The notes under the pieces are model-generated. The model did not search any database and was not told the DNA's origin. It saw only the letters and a program-made list of their open reading frames with translations. A DNA stretch of 64,000 nucleotides, from NCBI RefSeq assembly GCF_002251295.1, contig NZ_NPJA01000001.1:28815-92814 (forward strand), read 5' to 3'. Within the stretch, counting starts at the first letter, position 1. Each line of letters begins with the position of its first letter. The translations under genes were made by a program, and so were the position numbers. Shown piece after piece: positions 8,970-17,491 of the stretch. The DNA is from Prevotella sp. P5-50. GTDB lineage: Bacteria > Bacteroidota > Bacteroidia > Bacteroidales > Bacteroidaceae.

Positions 8970-9004
8970 TAAAAGTATAATCACAAAAAAGGTGTAACAC
9001 AATC

Positions 9005-10279
9005 GTGAAAAAAGGCATCATCGCACTATCACCACTATTGGTGTTCATCGTCCTATATCTAGTCACGAGTATCATTGCTCGTGACTTTTACAAAGTGCCC
9101 ATCACCGTGGCTTTCATGGTGGCCTCTATCTATGCGGTCATTATGGCAGGAGGAATCCCACTACGCAAACGCATAGACATCTACAGCCGAGGAGCAGGAA
9201 CAGGACAGATGATGCTGATGATATGGATTTTTATCTTGGCAGGAGCCTTTGCCAATAGCGCAAAGGCCATGGGATCTATCGACGCTACCGTCAATTTAGC
9301 ACTTACACTACTGCCCGCCAACATGCTGCTGGCAGGACTGTTTCTGGCGGCTTGCTTCATTTCGCTCTCTGTGGGAACAAGCGTAGGCACAATCGTCGCC
9401 CTGACCCCTATTGCAGCAGGCGTTGCCAGTCAGACCGGTACAGCACTACCACTCATGGTGGCAGTCGTAGTTGGCGGTTCGTTCTTCGGCGACAACCTCT
9501 CATTCATATCCGACACGACAATTGTTGCTACCTCAACCCAAGGTTGCAGACTCTCAGACAAATTCCGAGTCAACTCCTATATCGTCATTCCTGCAGCCAT
9601 CGCTATCCTCGCCATATATGTGGTCATGGGACTCCATACTCAGGCACCACAAAAGGTAGGACCAGTATCGCTACTAAAGGTTATACCATACCTCGTCGTT
9701 CTGCTGACAGCAGTTTGCGGAATGAACGTCATGGCAGTACTCACGCTGGGCATCGCACTCACAGGAGCCATAGGCCTTATCGACGGATCGTTTGACTTCT
9801 ACGGATGGATGGGATCCATGGGGCAAGGTATCATGGGAATGGGTGAACTCATCATTATCACCATGATGGCAGGAGGCCTGCTGGAAATCATCAAACACCA
9901 GGGAGGAATAGACTTCCTTATCCAGCGCATGACGCGTCATATCCACACCAAACGGGGAGCAGAACTCGCTATCGCCGCTCTGGTATCGCTCGTTGACCTC
10001 TGTACAGCCAATAATACCGTGGCAATCATTACCGTAGGAGGTATTGCCAAGCAAATAGGCGACCGTTTCGGAGTAGATAATCGGAAATGCGCATCCATAC
10101 TCGACACCTTCTCATGCATGATGCAGGGACTTATACCCTATGGAGCACAAATGCTAATGGCTGCAGGACTGGCTGCACTCAACCCCATCAGCATTCTGCC
10201 TTATCTCTATTATCCAATGGCAATCGGCTTTACTGCCCTACTCGCCATCTTGTTGCGTTATCCTAAACACGTATCCTGA
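9005..10279 (+). CDS. NhaC-family Na+/H+ antiporter-like membrane protein
   Basis: A 424-residue polytopic inner-membrane protein of the NhaC/ArsB-like ion transporter group with about 11-12 hydrophobic segments. Family-like motifs include SVGTSVGTIVALTPIA and GGSFFGDNLSFISDTTIVA (the Asp-rich discontinuous segment), and a mirrored SLVDLCTANNTVAIIT in the second half. The start is GTG at 9005, 35 bp after uxaA. Position after altronate dehydratase suggests it supports uronate uptake, by sodium cycling or by moving an organic anion itself; the sequence cannot separate these. NhaC relatives also include malate-Na+/lactate antiporters. Confidence 0.8.
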   Translation: MKKGIIALSPLLVFIVLYLVTSIIARDFYKVPITVAFMVASIYAVIMAGGIPLRKRIDIYSRGAGTGQMMLMIWIFILAGAFANSAKAMGSIDATVNLALTLLPANMLLAGLFLAACFISLSVGTSVGTIVALTPIAAGVASQTGTALPLMVAVVVGGSFFGDNLSFISDTTIVATSTQGCRLSDKFRVNSYIVIPAAIAILAIYVVMGLHTQAPQKVGPVSLLKVIPYLVVLLTAVCGMNVMAVLTLGIALTGAIGLIDGSFDFYGWMGSMGQGIMGMGELIIITMMAGGLLEIIKHQGGIDFLIQRMTRHIHTKRGAELAIAALVSLVDLCTANNTVAIITVGGIAKQIGDRFGVDNRKCASILDTFSCMMQGLIPYGAQMLMAAGLAALNPISILPYLYYPMAIGFTALLAILLRYPKHVS

Positions 10280-10281
10280 TT

Positions 10282-11124
10282 ATGAACATCATCCAGCGCA
10301 ATTGTATCCGTCTGCTACGCGAAGGGGCTTTCAACGAGCATCTGACGCTTGAACCCATGTCGGCATGGAAATGGGAACGCGCACTCGTCTTTGCACAAAT
10401 CCATGATATTACACCATGGGTATTTGACGGAATACGACAGTCTGCCGATGACTTCTTCCTACGTCTTGACGCAAGTCTATTGGCCAACTGGCAACAAGCA
10501 ACTATTCATGCCGTTTCAGAGCAAGCAGAAGCCGATATCGACAAACAAGAAACCGAAGAACAACGGTTGTCCAATCCCCTACTCAACAGAAAACTGCGCC
10601 GACTGCTCCAACAAGCTGAAAAGGAAATATCGATAGAAAGCCTGCAAGCTACTAAGGCTTTCATGCTACGGTTGGTAGGAATCTCGCGCAACCTACTCAC
10701 ACAAGGCATACATCTACGGCGCTTCGTAGAACTGGCCATCTATCTACGAACCACACGCGACAACATCGACTATGAACACATCCGTTCATGGATAACACAA
10801 CTCTACATGGAACATGTTGCCAGTCTGACAGCTTCCGTATTGGTCAGTCTCTTCGACTTCGATGCCGGCAATATCCCATTTGCAGAGGCATCTTCACCCA
10901 AAGAAGCACAGCAACTGATACGCGAATTCATGAAGATTTCAGGCAACGAACTCGATGAATGGTACTTCACACAAGGAGACCATGTCTTTGTCGGCACCAA
11001 CAATTCCAGTTCTCTTATCTGGCACGTGAGACACTCCTTCAGATACATGTATGTTTTCCCACAAGAGTCACCATTCAATCTTTTGGGAAACTTCATCCAT
11101 TCCCTATCGCATATCGAAGAATAA
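10282..11124 (+). CDS. Hypothetical protein, helical, in the uronate operon
   Basis: A 280-residue protein I do not recognise with certainty. It has no signal peptide or membrane segment and is mostly charged helix (ETEEQRLSNPLLNRKLRRLL, KEISIESLQATKAF), ending with an aromatic segment (RHSFRYMYVFPQESPFN). Its ATG is only 2 bases after the NhaC-like stop, so it is translationally coupled. The overall texture recalls accessory regions of Bacteroidetes nucleotidyltransferase-like proteins, but no nucleotidyltransferase motif (GGxDxD) is visible, so I give no function. Confidence 0.7.
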   Translation: MNIIQRNCIRLLREGAFNEHLTLEPMSAWKWERALVFAQIHDITPWVFDGIRQSADDFFLRLDASLLANWQQATIHAVSEQAEADIDKQETEEQRLSNPLLNRKLRRLLQQAEKEISIESLQATKAFMLRLVGISRNLLTQGIHLRRFVELAIYLRTTRDNIDYEHIRSWITQLYMEHVASLTASVLVSLFDFDAGNIPFAEASSPKEAQQLIREFMKISGNELDEWYFTQGDHVFVGTNNSSSLIWHVRHSFRYMYVFPQESPFNLLGNFIHSLSHIEE

Positions 11125-11180
11125 TCGAATCTGAATATCAGAAATTCCGTTTGATGTAAACGAATCTGAAAAAAAACATA

Positions 11181-11188
11181 TACCTTTG
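11181..11188 (+). promoter_or_regulatory. -7 box upstream of the SPFH gene
   Basis: TACCTTTG with preceding TA (TATACCTTTGCA) matches the Bacteroidetes -7 element and lies 94 bp upstream of the SPFH ATG. No TTTG is found at the usual 19-20 bp spacing, so the -33 box is weak. Confidence 0.5.
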
Positions 11189-11282
11189 CATCAATCTTGG
11201 TAAACCGACCGACGAATCCCCATAGGTTAACGCCATAGAAATGATCACAATTAAATATTATTATTAAAAAACAATTAATCAT

Positions 11283-12242
11283 ATGGAAACTAAAGAATTC
11301 AACTACTCAGGCATGTGTCTCAACGGTATCATAATGCTCGTGCTCAATCTGTTATGCTTCTTCGGAGGTATTGCATTAGTCATTACAGCCATCAGCATGG
11401 AAGAATGGGAACTCGCCTGCTCCATCACCAGCGGTATTGCCGGAGGACTTCTTATACTACTCTCGCTTATCATGGCAGGAGGATTCATCCTCGTAGAACC
11501 GGGAGAAGCTCGTGTCCTGATGTTTTTCGGCAAATACAAAGGAACCTTCACCAAGGCCGGTTTCTATTGGATACACCCCTTCATAAACCAAAAGAAACTA
11601 TCACTCCGAGCACGTAACCTTGACGGGAAACCCATTAAGGTAAACGATAAAACGGGAAATCCTGTAATGATTGGAATGGTACTGGTATGGAAGCTGAAAG
11701 ATACCTATAAAGCCATGTTTGAAATTGACTCACAGACCATGGCAAGCCAACAAACACAAGGAATCGCTACCGCAGCAGGAATCATGAACGCCTTCGAACT
11801 CTTCGTAAGCATTCAAGCAGATGCCGCCCTACGACAAGTGGCTGGACAATATGCTTATGACAACGAAAACAACAACACCCAAGAGCTGACACTACGCGAC
11901 GGAAGCGATGAAATCAACAAACAACTGGAAGCACATATCGACGAACGACTGGCGATGGCTGGCATAGAAGTAATTGAAGCACGAATCAACTATCTGGCTT
12001 ATGCACCGGAAATTGCTGCCGTGATGCTGCGTCGCCAACAAGCTACAGCCATTATTGCTGCACGCGAAAAGATTGTAGAAGGGGCCGTATCAATGGTTAA
12101 AATGGCACTCGACAAACTAAACAACGAGGGAGTAATGACACTTGACGACGACAAAAAAGCAGCGATGGTGAGCAATCTGCTTGTCGTACTCTGTAGCGAT
12201 GATGCTGCCCAACCCGTGGTAAATACCAGCGCATCCAACTAA
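11283..12242 (+). CDS. SPFH-domain (stomatin/prohibitin-like) membrane protein
   Basis: A 319-residue protein with two N-terminal hydrophobic segments (about 13-35 and 43-67), then an SPFH band-7 domain opening [20 protein letters not shown], with [21 protein letters not shown] split by the usual hydrophobic rhythm. The C-terminal third is helical ([39 protein letters not shown]), typical of the oligomerising coiled coil. Such proteins form large membrane scaffolds. Monocistronic: own promoter at 11.18 kb and a strong hairpin at 12270-12309. No NfeD-like partner is adjacent. Confidence 0.88.
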   Translation: METKEFNYSGMCLNGIIMLVLNLLCFFGGIALVITAISMEEWELACSITSGIAGGLLILLSLIMAGGFILVEPGEARVLMFFGKYKGTFTKAGFYWIHPFINQKKLSLRARNLDGKPIKVNDKTGNPVMIGMVLVWKLKDTYKAMFEIDSQTMASQQTQGIATAAGIMNAFELFVSIQADAALRQVAGQYAYDNENNNTQELTLRDGSDEINKQLEAHIDERLAMAGIEVIEARINYLAYAPEIAAVMLRRQQATAIIAAREKIVEGAVSMVKMALDKLNNEGVMTLDDDKKAAMVSNLLVVLCSDDAAQPVVNTSASN

Positions 12243-12269
12243 AGAAGTCCTCACACGAACATACCATTA

Positions 12270-12309
12270 ATTACGCATTTCTGATGAAAAATCATCAGGA
12301 ATGCGTAAT
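12270..12309 (+). terminator. Hairpin terminator whose 3' arm continues into a -7-like box
   Basis: ATTACGCATTTCTGATGA (12270-12287), loop AAAA, then an 18-base complementary arm to 12309 with one G-U pair, followed by TTTT. The end of the right arm plus the T run reads TAATTTTG, which fits TAnnTTTG and lies about 30 bp upstream of the next gene. It may therefore serve both as terminator for the SPFH gene and as part of the next promoter. Confidence 0.75.
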
Positions 12310-12342
12310 TTTGCATACGAAAAACTATAAAAAACAAGCTAT

Positions 12343-13530
12343 ATGAAGAATTTCAACTATTATGCTCCAACACAAGTTGCGTTTGGTCGCAATACAGAAA
12401 GCCAAGTGGCAGAACTCGTAAAAAAACACGGAGGTTCAAAGGTTTTAATACATTATGGCGGACAAAGCGCCATACGCTCTGGCCTCTTGGCGAAAGTAGA
12501 ACAGATCCTCACAGAAGCAGGAATAGCATACGTAAAACTGGGAGGCGTAAAACCCAACCCACGTCTTTCACTCGTAAGAAAGGGCATAGAACTCTGTAAG
12601 GAGGAAAATGTAGATTTTCTCCTTGCCGTAGGCGGAGGATCTGTCATTGACTCCTGCAAAGCCATATCATCTGGACGATTCTACCTAGGTGATGTATGGA
12701 CACTATACGAGCACAAGGATCACGCAACACAATATCTTCCTATCGGCTGTATCCTGACTATCCCCGCAGCTGGCAGCGAGATGAGCAACGGCTCGGTAAT
12801 CACCAATGATGAGGTAGAGAGCTGGCTCAAAAAAGACTATTGCGTAGATGAGTTCAGATGCAAATTTGCCATCATGAACCCAGAACTGACATTCACACTC
12901 CCTGCTTGGCAAACAGCATGCGGTATCACAGACATGATGATGCACACCATGGAACGCTATTTCAGCAAAGATGATGACATGGAAACAACTGATGCCATTG
13001 CAGAGGCTATACTACGCACTTGCATGAAAGAAGGGCCTTTGGCATTAGCCAACCCTACCGACTATACCTGTCGGGCAAATATCATGTGGGCAGGTACTCT
13101 GGCACACAACGACCTCACAGGATGTGGAACAACAGGCGACTGGGCTACTCACAATATTGAGCATGAGCTCTCTGGACTGTTTGACGTGAGCCATGGAGCA
13201 GGACTTGCGGCAGTTTGGGGGAGCTGGGCTCGATACACTCGCAACGAGAACCTTCCTCGCTTTGCACGCTTCGCCCACAACGTAATGGGCATCGATACCA
13301 CTAATATGAGCGATATGGAGGCTTCTGAAACGGGTATCAAAGCGATGGAGCAGTTTTTCCGCTCAATAGGTATGCCAACAGACATACATACTCTCGTTGG
13401 CAAAGATATCACCGATGCAGAAATTGAAGAAATGGCACAGAAATGCACCAATGGAGACACCACCACTATCGGTGGACTGAAAATACTTCATGCTGCTGAC
13501 ATCGTGAAAATCTACCAAATGGCCAAGTAA
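12343..13530 (+). CDS. Iron-containing alcohol dehydrogenase (BDH/YqhD-like)
   Basis: A 395-residue group III alcohol dehydrogenase. N-terminal nucleotide-binding motifs are VLIHYGGQSAIRSGL and LLAVGGGSVIDSCKAIS, followed by TIPAAGSEMSNGSVI. Metal-binding positions are supplied by the ITDMMMHTMERYF region, HNIEHELSG and DVSHGAGLAAVW. It reduces aldehydes or ketones, or oxidises alcohols, with NAD(P)H in the cytoplasm. The GGQSA segment fits the NADPH-preferring butanol-dehydrogenase branch, which is inference. It stands alone between hairpins at 12270 and 13651. Confidence 0.92.
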   Translation: MKNFNYYAPTQVAFGRNTESQVAELVKKHGGSKVLIHYGGQSAIRSGLLAKVEQILTEAGIAYVKLGGVKPNPRLSLVRKGIELCKEENVDFLLAVGGGSVIDSCKAISSGRFYLGDVWTLYEHKDHATQYLPIGCILTIPAAGSEMSNGSVITNDEVESWLKKDYCVDEFRCKFAIMNPELTFTLPAWQTACGITDMMMHTMERYFSKDDDMETTDAIAEAILRTCMKEGPLALANPTDYTCRANIMWAGTLAHNDLTGCGTTGDWATHNIEHELSGLFDVSHGAGLAAVWGSWARYTRNENLPRFARFAHNVMGIDTTNMSDMEASETGIKAMEQFFRSIGMPTDIHTLVGKDITDAEIEEMAQKCTNGDTTTIGGLKILHAADIVKIYQMAK

Positions 13531-13648
13531 TTTCTGTAGAATAAACCACTATCCGCAGAAATGTGCCATTTCATGGCGAGAAAACTTAGGCAGAAAGCCA
13601 CAAGAATCAAGAATTGACAAGCACATGGCTACAAGCATTTACGCCATA

Positions 13649-13972
13649 CTAAGAAGACCCTTCTATCATATATGCAGGAAGGGTCTTCTTTTTTGCGCGC
13701 ATTATAGACTCCAGAAGATGTCTCTGTAGGGCCTTTACAAAACCTGAAGGACCTATCAAATGCCCCATTTGTCCGCAGATATCATAATATTTGTTGTCCG
13801 AATACATCAATGAGACTTCATGTAAGTGAGTTGCCAAGGCCGGTATTACCATCGGAACAAGCGGTTCTCGCATCTCACGAGACGCCTGGGAGAGGATAAA
13901 TTTGATAAAATGAGTGCCCCTACCAGTGTTTAGCATCGTTGGAGCGGTAGTACTAAAAATATCGTAAGTCAT
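13649..13972 (-). pseudogene. N-terminal fragment of a DUF3987-like primase/helicase from a mobile element
   Basis: This 107-codon ORF starts MTYDIFSTTAPTML and continues QASREMREPLVPMVIPALA, GQMGHLIGPSGFVKALQRHL. From memory this resembles the start of large DUF3987-type primase/helicase proteins carried by Bacteroidales mobile elements, where the last motif is a Walker-A-like GPSGxGKxQ; here the Lys position is shifted (GFVKA). The ORF stops after AYMIEGSS, and its last codons are the reverse strand of the transcription terminator of the alcohol dehydrogenase gene, so the rest of the protein has been lost and the remnant fused to unrelated sequence. A large palindrome lies upstream. Likely not functional. 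Confidence 0.55.
13651..13694 (+). terminator. Rho-independent terminator of the alcohol dehydrogenase gene
   Basis: AAGAAGACCCTTC (13651-13663), a 14-base loop, GAAGGGTCTTCTT (13678-13690) and a run of T to 13694: a perfect 13-bp stem. Confidence 0.9.
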
Positions 13973-14022
13973 TGATAATTAATTTTTTAATCATTTAAAT
14001 TACTTGTTACTTGTTGTGCCGT

Positions 14023-14180
14023 AATCTCAATCTCAGTTCTCTCAATTAAAAAAAACATACCCCCTAACTTTACTTTCTTATATATATATTATTGATTATT
14101 AAATAGTTATAAGTATATAAAGAAGGGGGTTTCGTTTTTCATGTGACTATTTTATAATTGAGATAACTGTGATTGAGATT
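14023..14180. repeat. 158-bp imperfect palindrome, AT-rich centre
   Basis: Outer arms AATCTCAATCTCAGTTCTC... (14023-14047) and the reverse complement at 14156-14180 match at 23 of 25 positions. Inside them CCCCCT (14060-14065) pairs with AGGGGG (14124-14129), and the centre is an AT tract (TATATATATTATTGATTATT). It lies directly upstream of the primase-like fragment. A replication or control region of a lost mobile element is possible. Confidence 0.8.
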
Positions 14181-14363
14181 CTTTCTCTATCGAAAACGAC
14201 CTGTCAATCGGGTGATGAAGTGGCAGGATTTCCCTCTCCTTGGCGTCAAGGCCATATAAACTGGTTTCCGCCTTGTGAAGCAAGTTCATTTATGGGTAGT
14301 AAACATTTTGATAAAAATGTCCTCAAATCGCAAGAAACGTATGATTGGTTTTTGGGGATGTTG

Positions 14364-14701
14364 TATCTTTGCAACGTGGTTCAAGAGAGAATCACTCATC
14401 GCACAAAACATTCCGTCCGCACACAGTCGTAGTCAACTCCTAAGTAAGTCACAAGTGACTCCGCACTAAGTCCCAATATTTAGCGGACAATGATGTGACA
14501 AAGATGGGAGAAACAAGGAACAGAACAGGAGAATACCACGATGTGGGAATGTTGAGAGCGAGAAAATATCACATCATGAAACAACAAAACCCGAACATAT
14601 CCCGATGATGACCCGAACACACAGGGAAGCAATAGTATGATATGAAAGTTAAGCCAAATGAGCAGAGTTAAGTTCACTTGAACTATGCCATGGCGAGAAA
14701 A
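14364..14701 (+). repeat. Dispersed non-coding element, copy 1
   Basis: It begins at a -7 box TATCTTTG (14364-14371) and continues with GTGGTTCAAGAGAGAATCAC, which can fold into a 7-bp stem. Then follow CATTCCGTCCGCACACAG, an 11-bp-period array (14434-14477), GCGGACAATG, CACGATGTGGGAATG, and at the end AGAGTTAAGTTCACTTGAAC with CTATGCCATGGCGAG. The same blocks in the same order occur inverted at 63820-63504. A 2-base indel between the copies inside an otherwise conserved block argues against coding. Copy 1 also holds a second 11-bp array at 14588-14620. Confidence 0.85.
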
Positions 14702-14748
14702 GGTGCCATGAAATGGAACGTTTCTGCGGACTGTTTTTACCTATCAAC

Positions 14749-16572
14749 TCAAAATGGGAAAAGCAATGGAAGAATTATCGTCATGACAATGCCTATGATA
14801 ATCTGCAAAGGCAATCCCACGATAATATAATCCATAAAAGTATATCGACCGGCTTTCATCACCAAAGCATTGGGAGGGGTTGAAAATGGCGATGCAAAAC
14901 ACATACTGGCTCCCAATGTTACGGCAAACATGAATGAGTATGGACTCACTCCGATTTGTTGGGCTGCAGTAAGGGCAATAGGAGCCATCAATACCGCCGT
15001 TGCTGTATTGCTAATAAACATAGTCATCAATGAAGTGGTGAAATACATACCTGCCAATAAGGCATAAGGACCTAACGCTCCCAGACTCCTTACTAGATTT
15101 TCAGACACTATCTGTGACACACCCGTCTTTTCCAAAGCAATTGACATAGGCATCATACTTGCAATCAACATAACGCTCTCCCAATTGATGGTCTTATACG
15201 CAGCATCCACACTTCGGAAACAACCTGCAAAAACCATCAGCAAGGCTGCTGACACAACCGCAACCACAGGCGCTATGGGAATGAAATCGAACACCATCAT
15301 CACGATCATCAAAAGCATGATAGCTGCAGCTACTGGTGCCTTGTAATCAAGGGAAACCCTCTCCATCAACTTGTCAGGACGACCTAATACTACCCAGTTT
15401 TCATTTTCGTGGTTCATCTGCATGATTTTTTCCCACTGACCCTGCACCAACAGGATGTCACCGTTTTGCAAGCGATGTTCACTGAGTTCTTCCTTAATAT
15501 ACTTCTTATCTCTGTGAATACTGAGAATATTGACCGAGTAATCCTCACGCAGACGGGAATCCCTGATACGGGTTCCGATAAGGCGCGAGGTGGGAAGTAC
15601 TACAATCTCAGAAATGCCTATATCATAGAAATCAAGTCGGTCGGTTGACATGCTGACAAGATGACGCTCACGGGCAAATGTCTCCATTGCCTGTTTGTCG
15701 CCATAGAAATATAAGATGTCACCCTGCACTATCATAGTGTCCGCCCAAGCCATATTCTGACGGATTTCCTTGCCCAACGCGTTCTTCGTTTCATTGCGTA
15801 TTTCAAGTATCGTCAATCCATACTTATTCTGCAAGTCCAAATCTTGCACTCGCATGCCAGCCAATCCTCCTTTGTTGTTGCCTACACTATACTTATAGAT
15901 ATTTTCATGAAGCTGATACTGAACTGCCAAATCATCAACGCTCTTGCCTTGACCACCGTTTTGATGTTTGCCTATCTTCTTAATGAGCAACAAACTCATT
16001 GGCAACAATACAGCCAGGCCGATAGCAATCACAATAACACCAACTGGGAAAAAAGAAAAGAACTTCAACGGAGCATAACCATTCTCTTCAAGTGTTTCAC
16101 TAATAACAAGGTTAGGAGGAGTACCTATCAATGTCAGCATACCACCAAGACTACCAGCAAAGGCAACTGGCATTAACAGACGCGACGAACGTATGCCGGA
16201 ACTTGCAGCCATACTCATAATGATGGGCATCATAATAGCAACCGTTCCTGTATTGCTCACAAAAGCACCAATAATAGAAGTGGCCAATACCACATATATC
16301 AAAGCTCTGGTCTCATTACCTTTAGCCATTTTCGAAATGCTATTACCTGCCGATTGAGCTAATCCGGTTTGCAATATTGCTCCACCAACAACAAAAAGTC
16401 CCACCATCATGATAAGAATTGGCGATGAAAAACCACTTAGTGCTTCACTTGTTGTTAGAACACCTGTTGCAGTAAGAACCATGAGAGAAGATAAGGCAAC
16501 AATATCGCCACGCACCCTTCCCCAGATAAACATGGCTATAGTTATAATCAATACAATTATAGTTATGGTCAT
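14749..16572 (-). CDS. SLC13-type anion permease with two RCK_C-like cytosolic domains
   Basis: A 607-residue inner-membrane transporter of the divalent anion:Na+ symporter (DASS/SLC13) class. Each half carries the family signature: SNTGTVAIMMPIIM and GTPPNLVIS in the first, ISNTATAVLMAPIAL and SPFSTPPNALVM in the second. Between the halves (about residues 205-400) are two TrkA-C/RCK_C-like domains (GLTILEIRNE, MIVQGDILYFYGD; VNILSIHRDKKYI, LQNGDILLVQG), which in relatives gate transport by ligand binding. Substrate could be sulfate, a dicarboxylate or another anion. A -7 box TATCTTTG lies at 16605-16598, about 26 bp upstream of the ATG. It stands alone. Confidence 0.9.
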   Translation of the reverse strand: MTITIIVLIITIAMFIWGRVRGDIVALSSLMVLTATGVLTTSEALSGFSSPILIMMVGLFVVGGAILQTGLAQSAGNSISKMAKGNETRALIYVVLATSIIGAFVSNTGTVAIMMPIIMSMAASSGIRSSRLLMPVAFAGSLGGMLTLIGTPPNLVISETLEENGYAPLKFFSFFPVGVIVIAIGLAVLLPMSLLLIKKIGKHQNGGQGKSVDDLAVQYQLHENIYKYSVGNNKGGLAGMRVQDLDLQNKYGLTILEIRNETKNALGKEIRQNMAWADTMIVQGDILYFYGDKQAMETFARERHLVSMSTDRLDFYDIGISEIVVLPTSRLIGTRIRDSRLREDYSVNILSIHRDKKYIKEELSEHRLQNGDILLVQGQWEKIMQMNHENENWVVLGRPDKLMERVSLDYKAPVAAAIMLLMIVMMVFDFIPIAPVVAVVSAALLMVFAGCFRSVDAAYKTINWESVMLIASMMPMSIALEKTGVSQIVSENLVRSLGALGPYALLAGMYFTTSLMTMFISNTATAVLMAPIALTAAQQIGVSPYSFMFAVTLGASMCFASPFSTPPNALVMKAGRYTFMDYIIVGLPLQIIIGIVMTIILPLLFPF

Positions 16573-17014
16573 GAATCTATTATATTTTGTTATTCTACAA
16601 AGATACTACAATATCACAAGACATACGAAAATACCATAAAGCTACAACCATAATATTAACCAAAGTTAACATGTTTTGAGGGTTGTTATCAACACATAGA
16701 CTAACAACATTCACAATAATCGGAAACAATAAGCCGAAGTACCTCATGCCACATCAATAATGGCCTATGTTAGAATCATAAGAAGGACAGCATCATTCAC
16801 GCGTGAAGAGAGCGTGGAGAGAGCGTGGAGAGAGCGTGGAGAGAGCGTGAATACAAGAAAAATATGCCATCGCAAGAATACGAGGGATAAAATCCAATCC
16901 CCAATCGACACCTTAGCAGCAATCGGTTGGGGACTGTTATGATTCGTATAAAATCTCTTAAGCCACTACTTGAATAACATATTCTATGGACTTAAACTGA
17001 TAAATAATCACTCA
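16573..17014. other. Intergenic with promoter and an 11-bp repeat
   Basis: Apart from the SLC13 promoter near 16600 and the tandem array at 16801-16850 I see no gene here. A 60-codon ORF crossing the array has no recognisable domain. Confidence 0.6.
16801..16850 (+). repeat. 11-bp tandem repeat, 4.5 units
   Basis: Units GCGTGAAGAGA, then GCGTGGAGAGA three times, then partial GCGTGA: exact 11-bp period from 16801. The sequence is unrelated to the other 11-bp arrays, but the period is the same. It lies about 200 bp upstream of the SLC13 start and downstream of the XRE gene. Confidence 0.92.
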
Positions 17015-17491
17015 TCATTTCGATTTCGCAGGTACAAAGGTCTCGTAGGTCTGATCATCATAATAAACGCGAATCTCTGTAACCTTGCGCGGTTGTCTGT
17101 CAATGTTTTTCATATCACATGCAGAAAAATCCAATCGTGTACTTTTTACACCATGTGAATAACTATGTTGATAAGCCGGTTCTGCACGATCTTGAACTGC
17201 AGAATCAAAATCTAATGTTGGCTCCGATGGGGTGGAAGTGGCTGATAAAGAGCTATCGACAGGTTCTGAAGAGGCACCTATATGCATGTCTCCGATACCC
17301 ATCAACAACCAGTCGGTGTTTATAACAGGTATCTTCTTTTTGATGGCCTCGACAATGTTAAGGGTAGGACGGGTACGTCCATTGAATATACTGCTCAATG
17401 TTGCAGCCGACAATCCAACGAAGTCGGCGAACACTTGTTGACTCATATGCTGCTCTTCCATGACGAGCCTGATGCGATCTTTCATCTCCAT
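17015..17491 (-). CDS. XRE-family HTH transcriptional regulator
   Basis: A 158-residue regulator. An HTH_3 domain occupies residues 1-60: VMEEQHMSQQVFADFVGLSA with ATLSSIFNGRTRPTLN. A Ser/Thr-rich linker follows (SEPVDSSLSATSTPSE), then a short C-terminal beta segment (VTEIRVYYDDQTYETF) seen in many small Bacteroidetes XRE proteins. I start at the ATG at 17491 rather than the longer ORF start at 17608, because a promoter (TTTG, 19 bp, TAATTTTG) sits between them. It has a long AT-rich upstream region and no co-directional partner, so autoregulation is plausible. Targets unknown. Confidence 0.85.
   Translation of the reverse strand: MEMKDRIRLVMEEQHMSQQVFADFVGLSAATLSSIFNGRTRPTLNIVEAIKKKIPVINTDWLLMGIGDMHIGASSEPVDSSLSATSTPSEPTLDFDSAVQDRAEPAYQHSYSHGVKSTRLDFSACDMKNIDRQPRKVTEIRVYYDDQTYETFVPAKSK

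Noticed and set aside
14169..14432. 87-codon rightward ORF
   Set aside because: Starts inside the palindrome and crosses the start of the repeated non-coding element; not conserved between the element copies.
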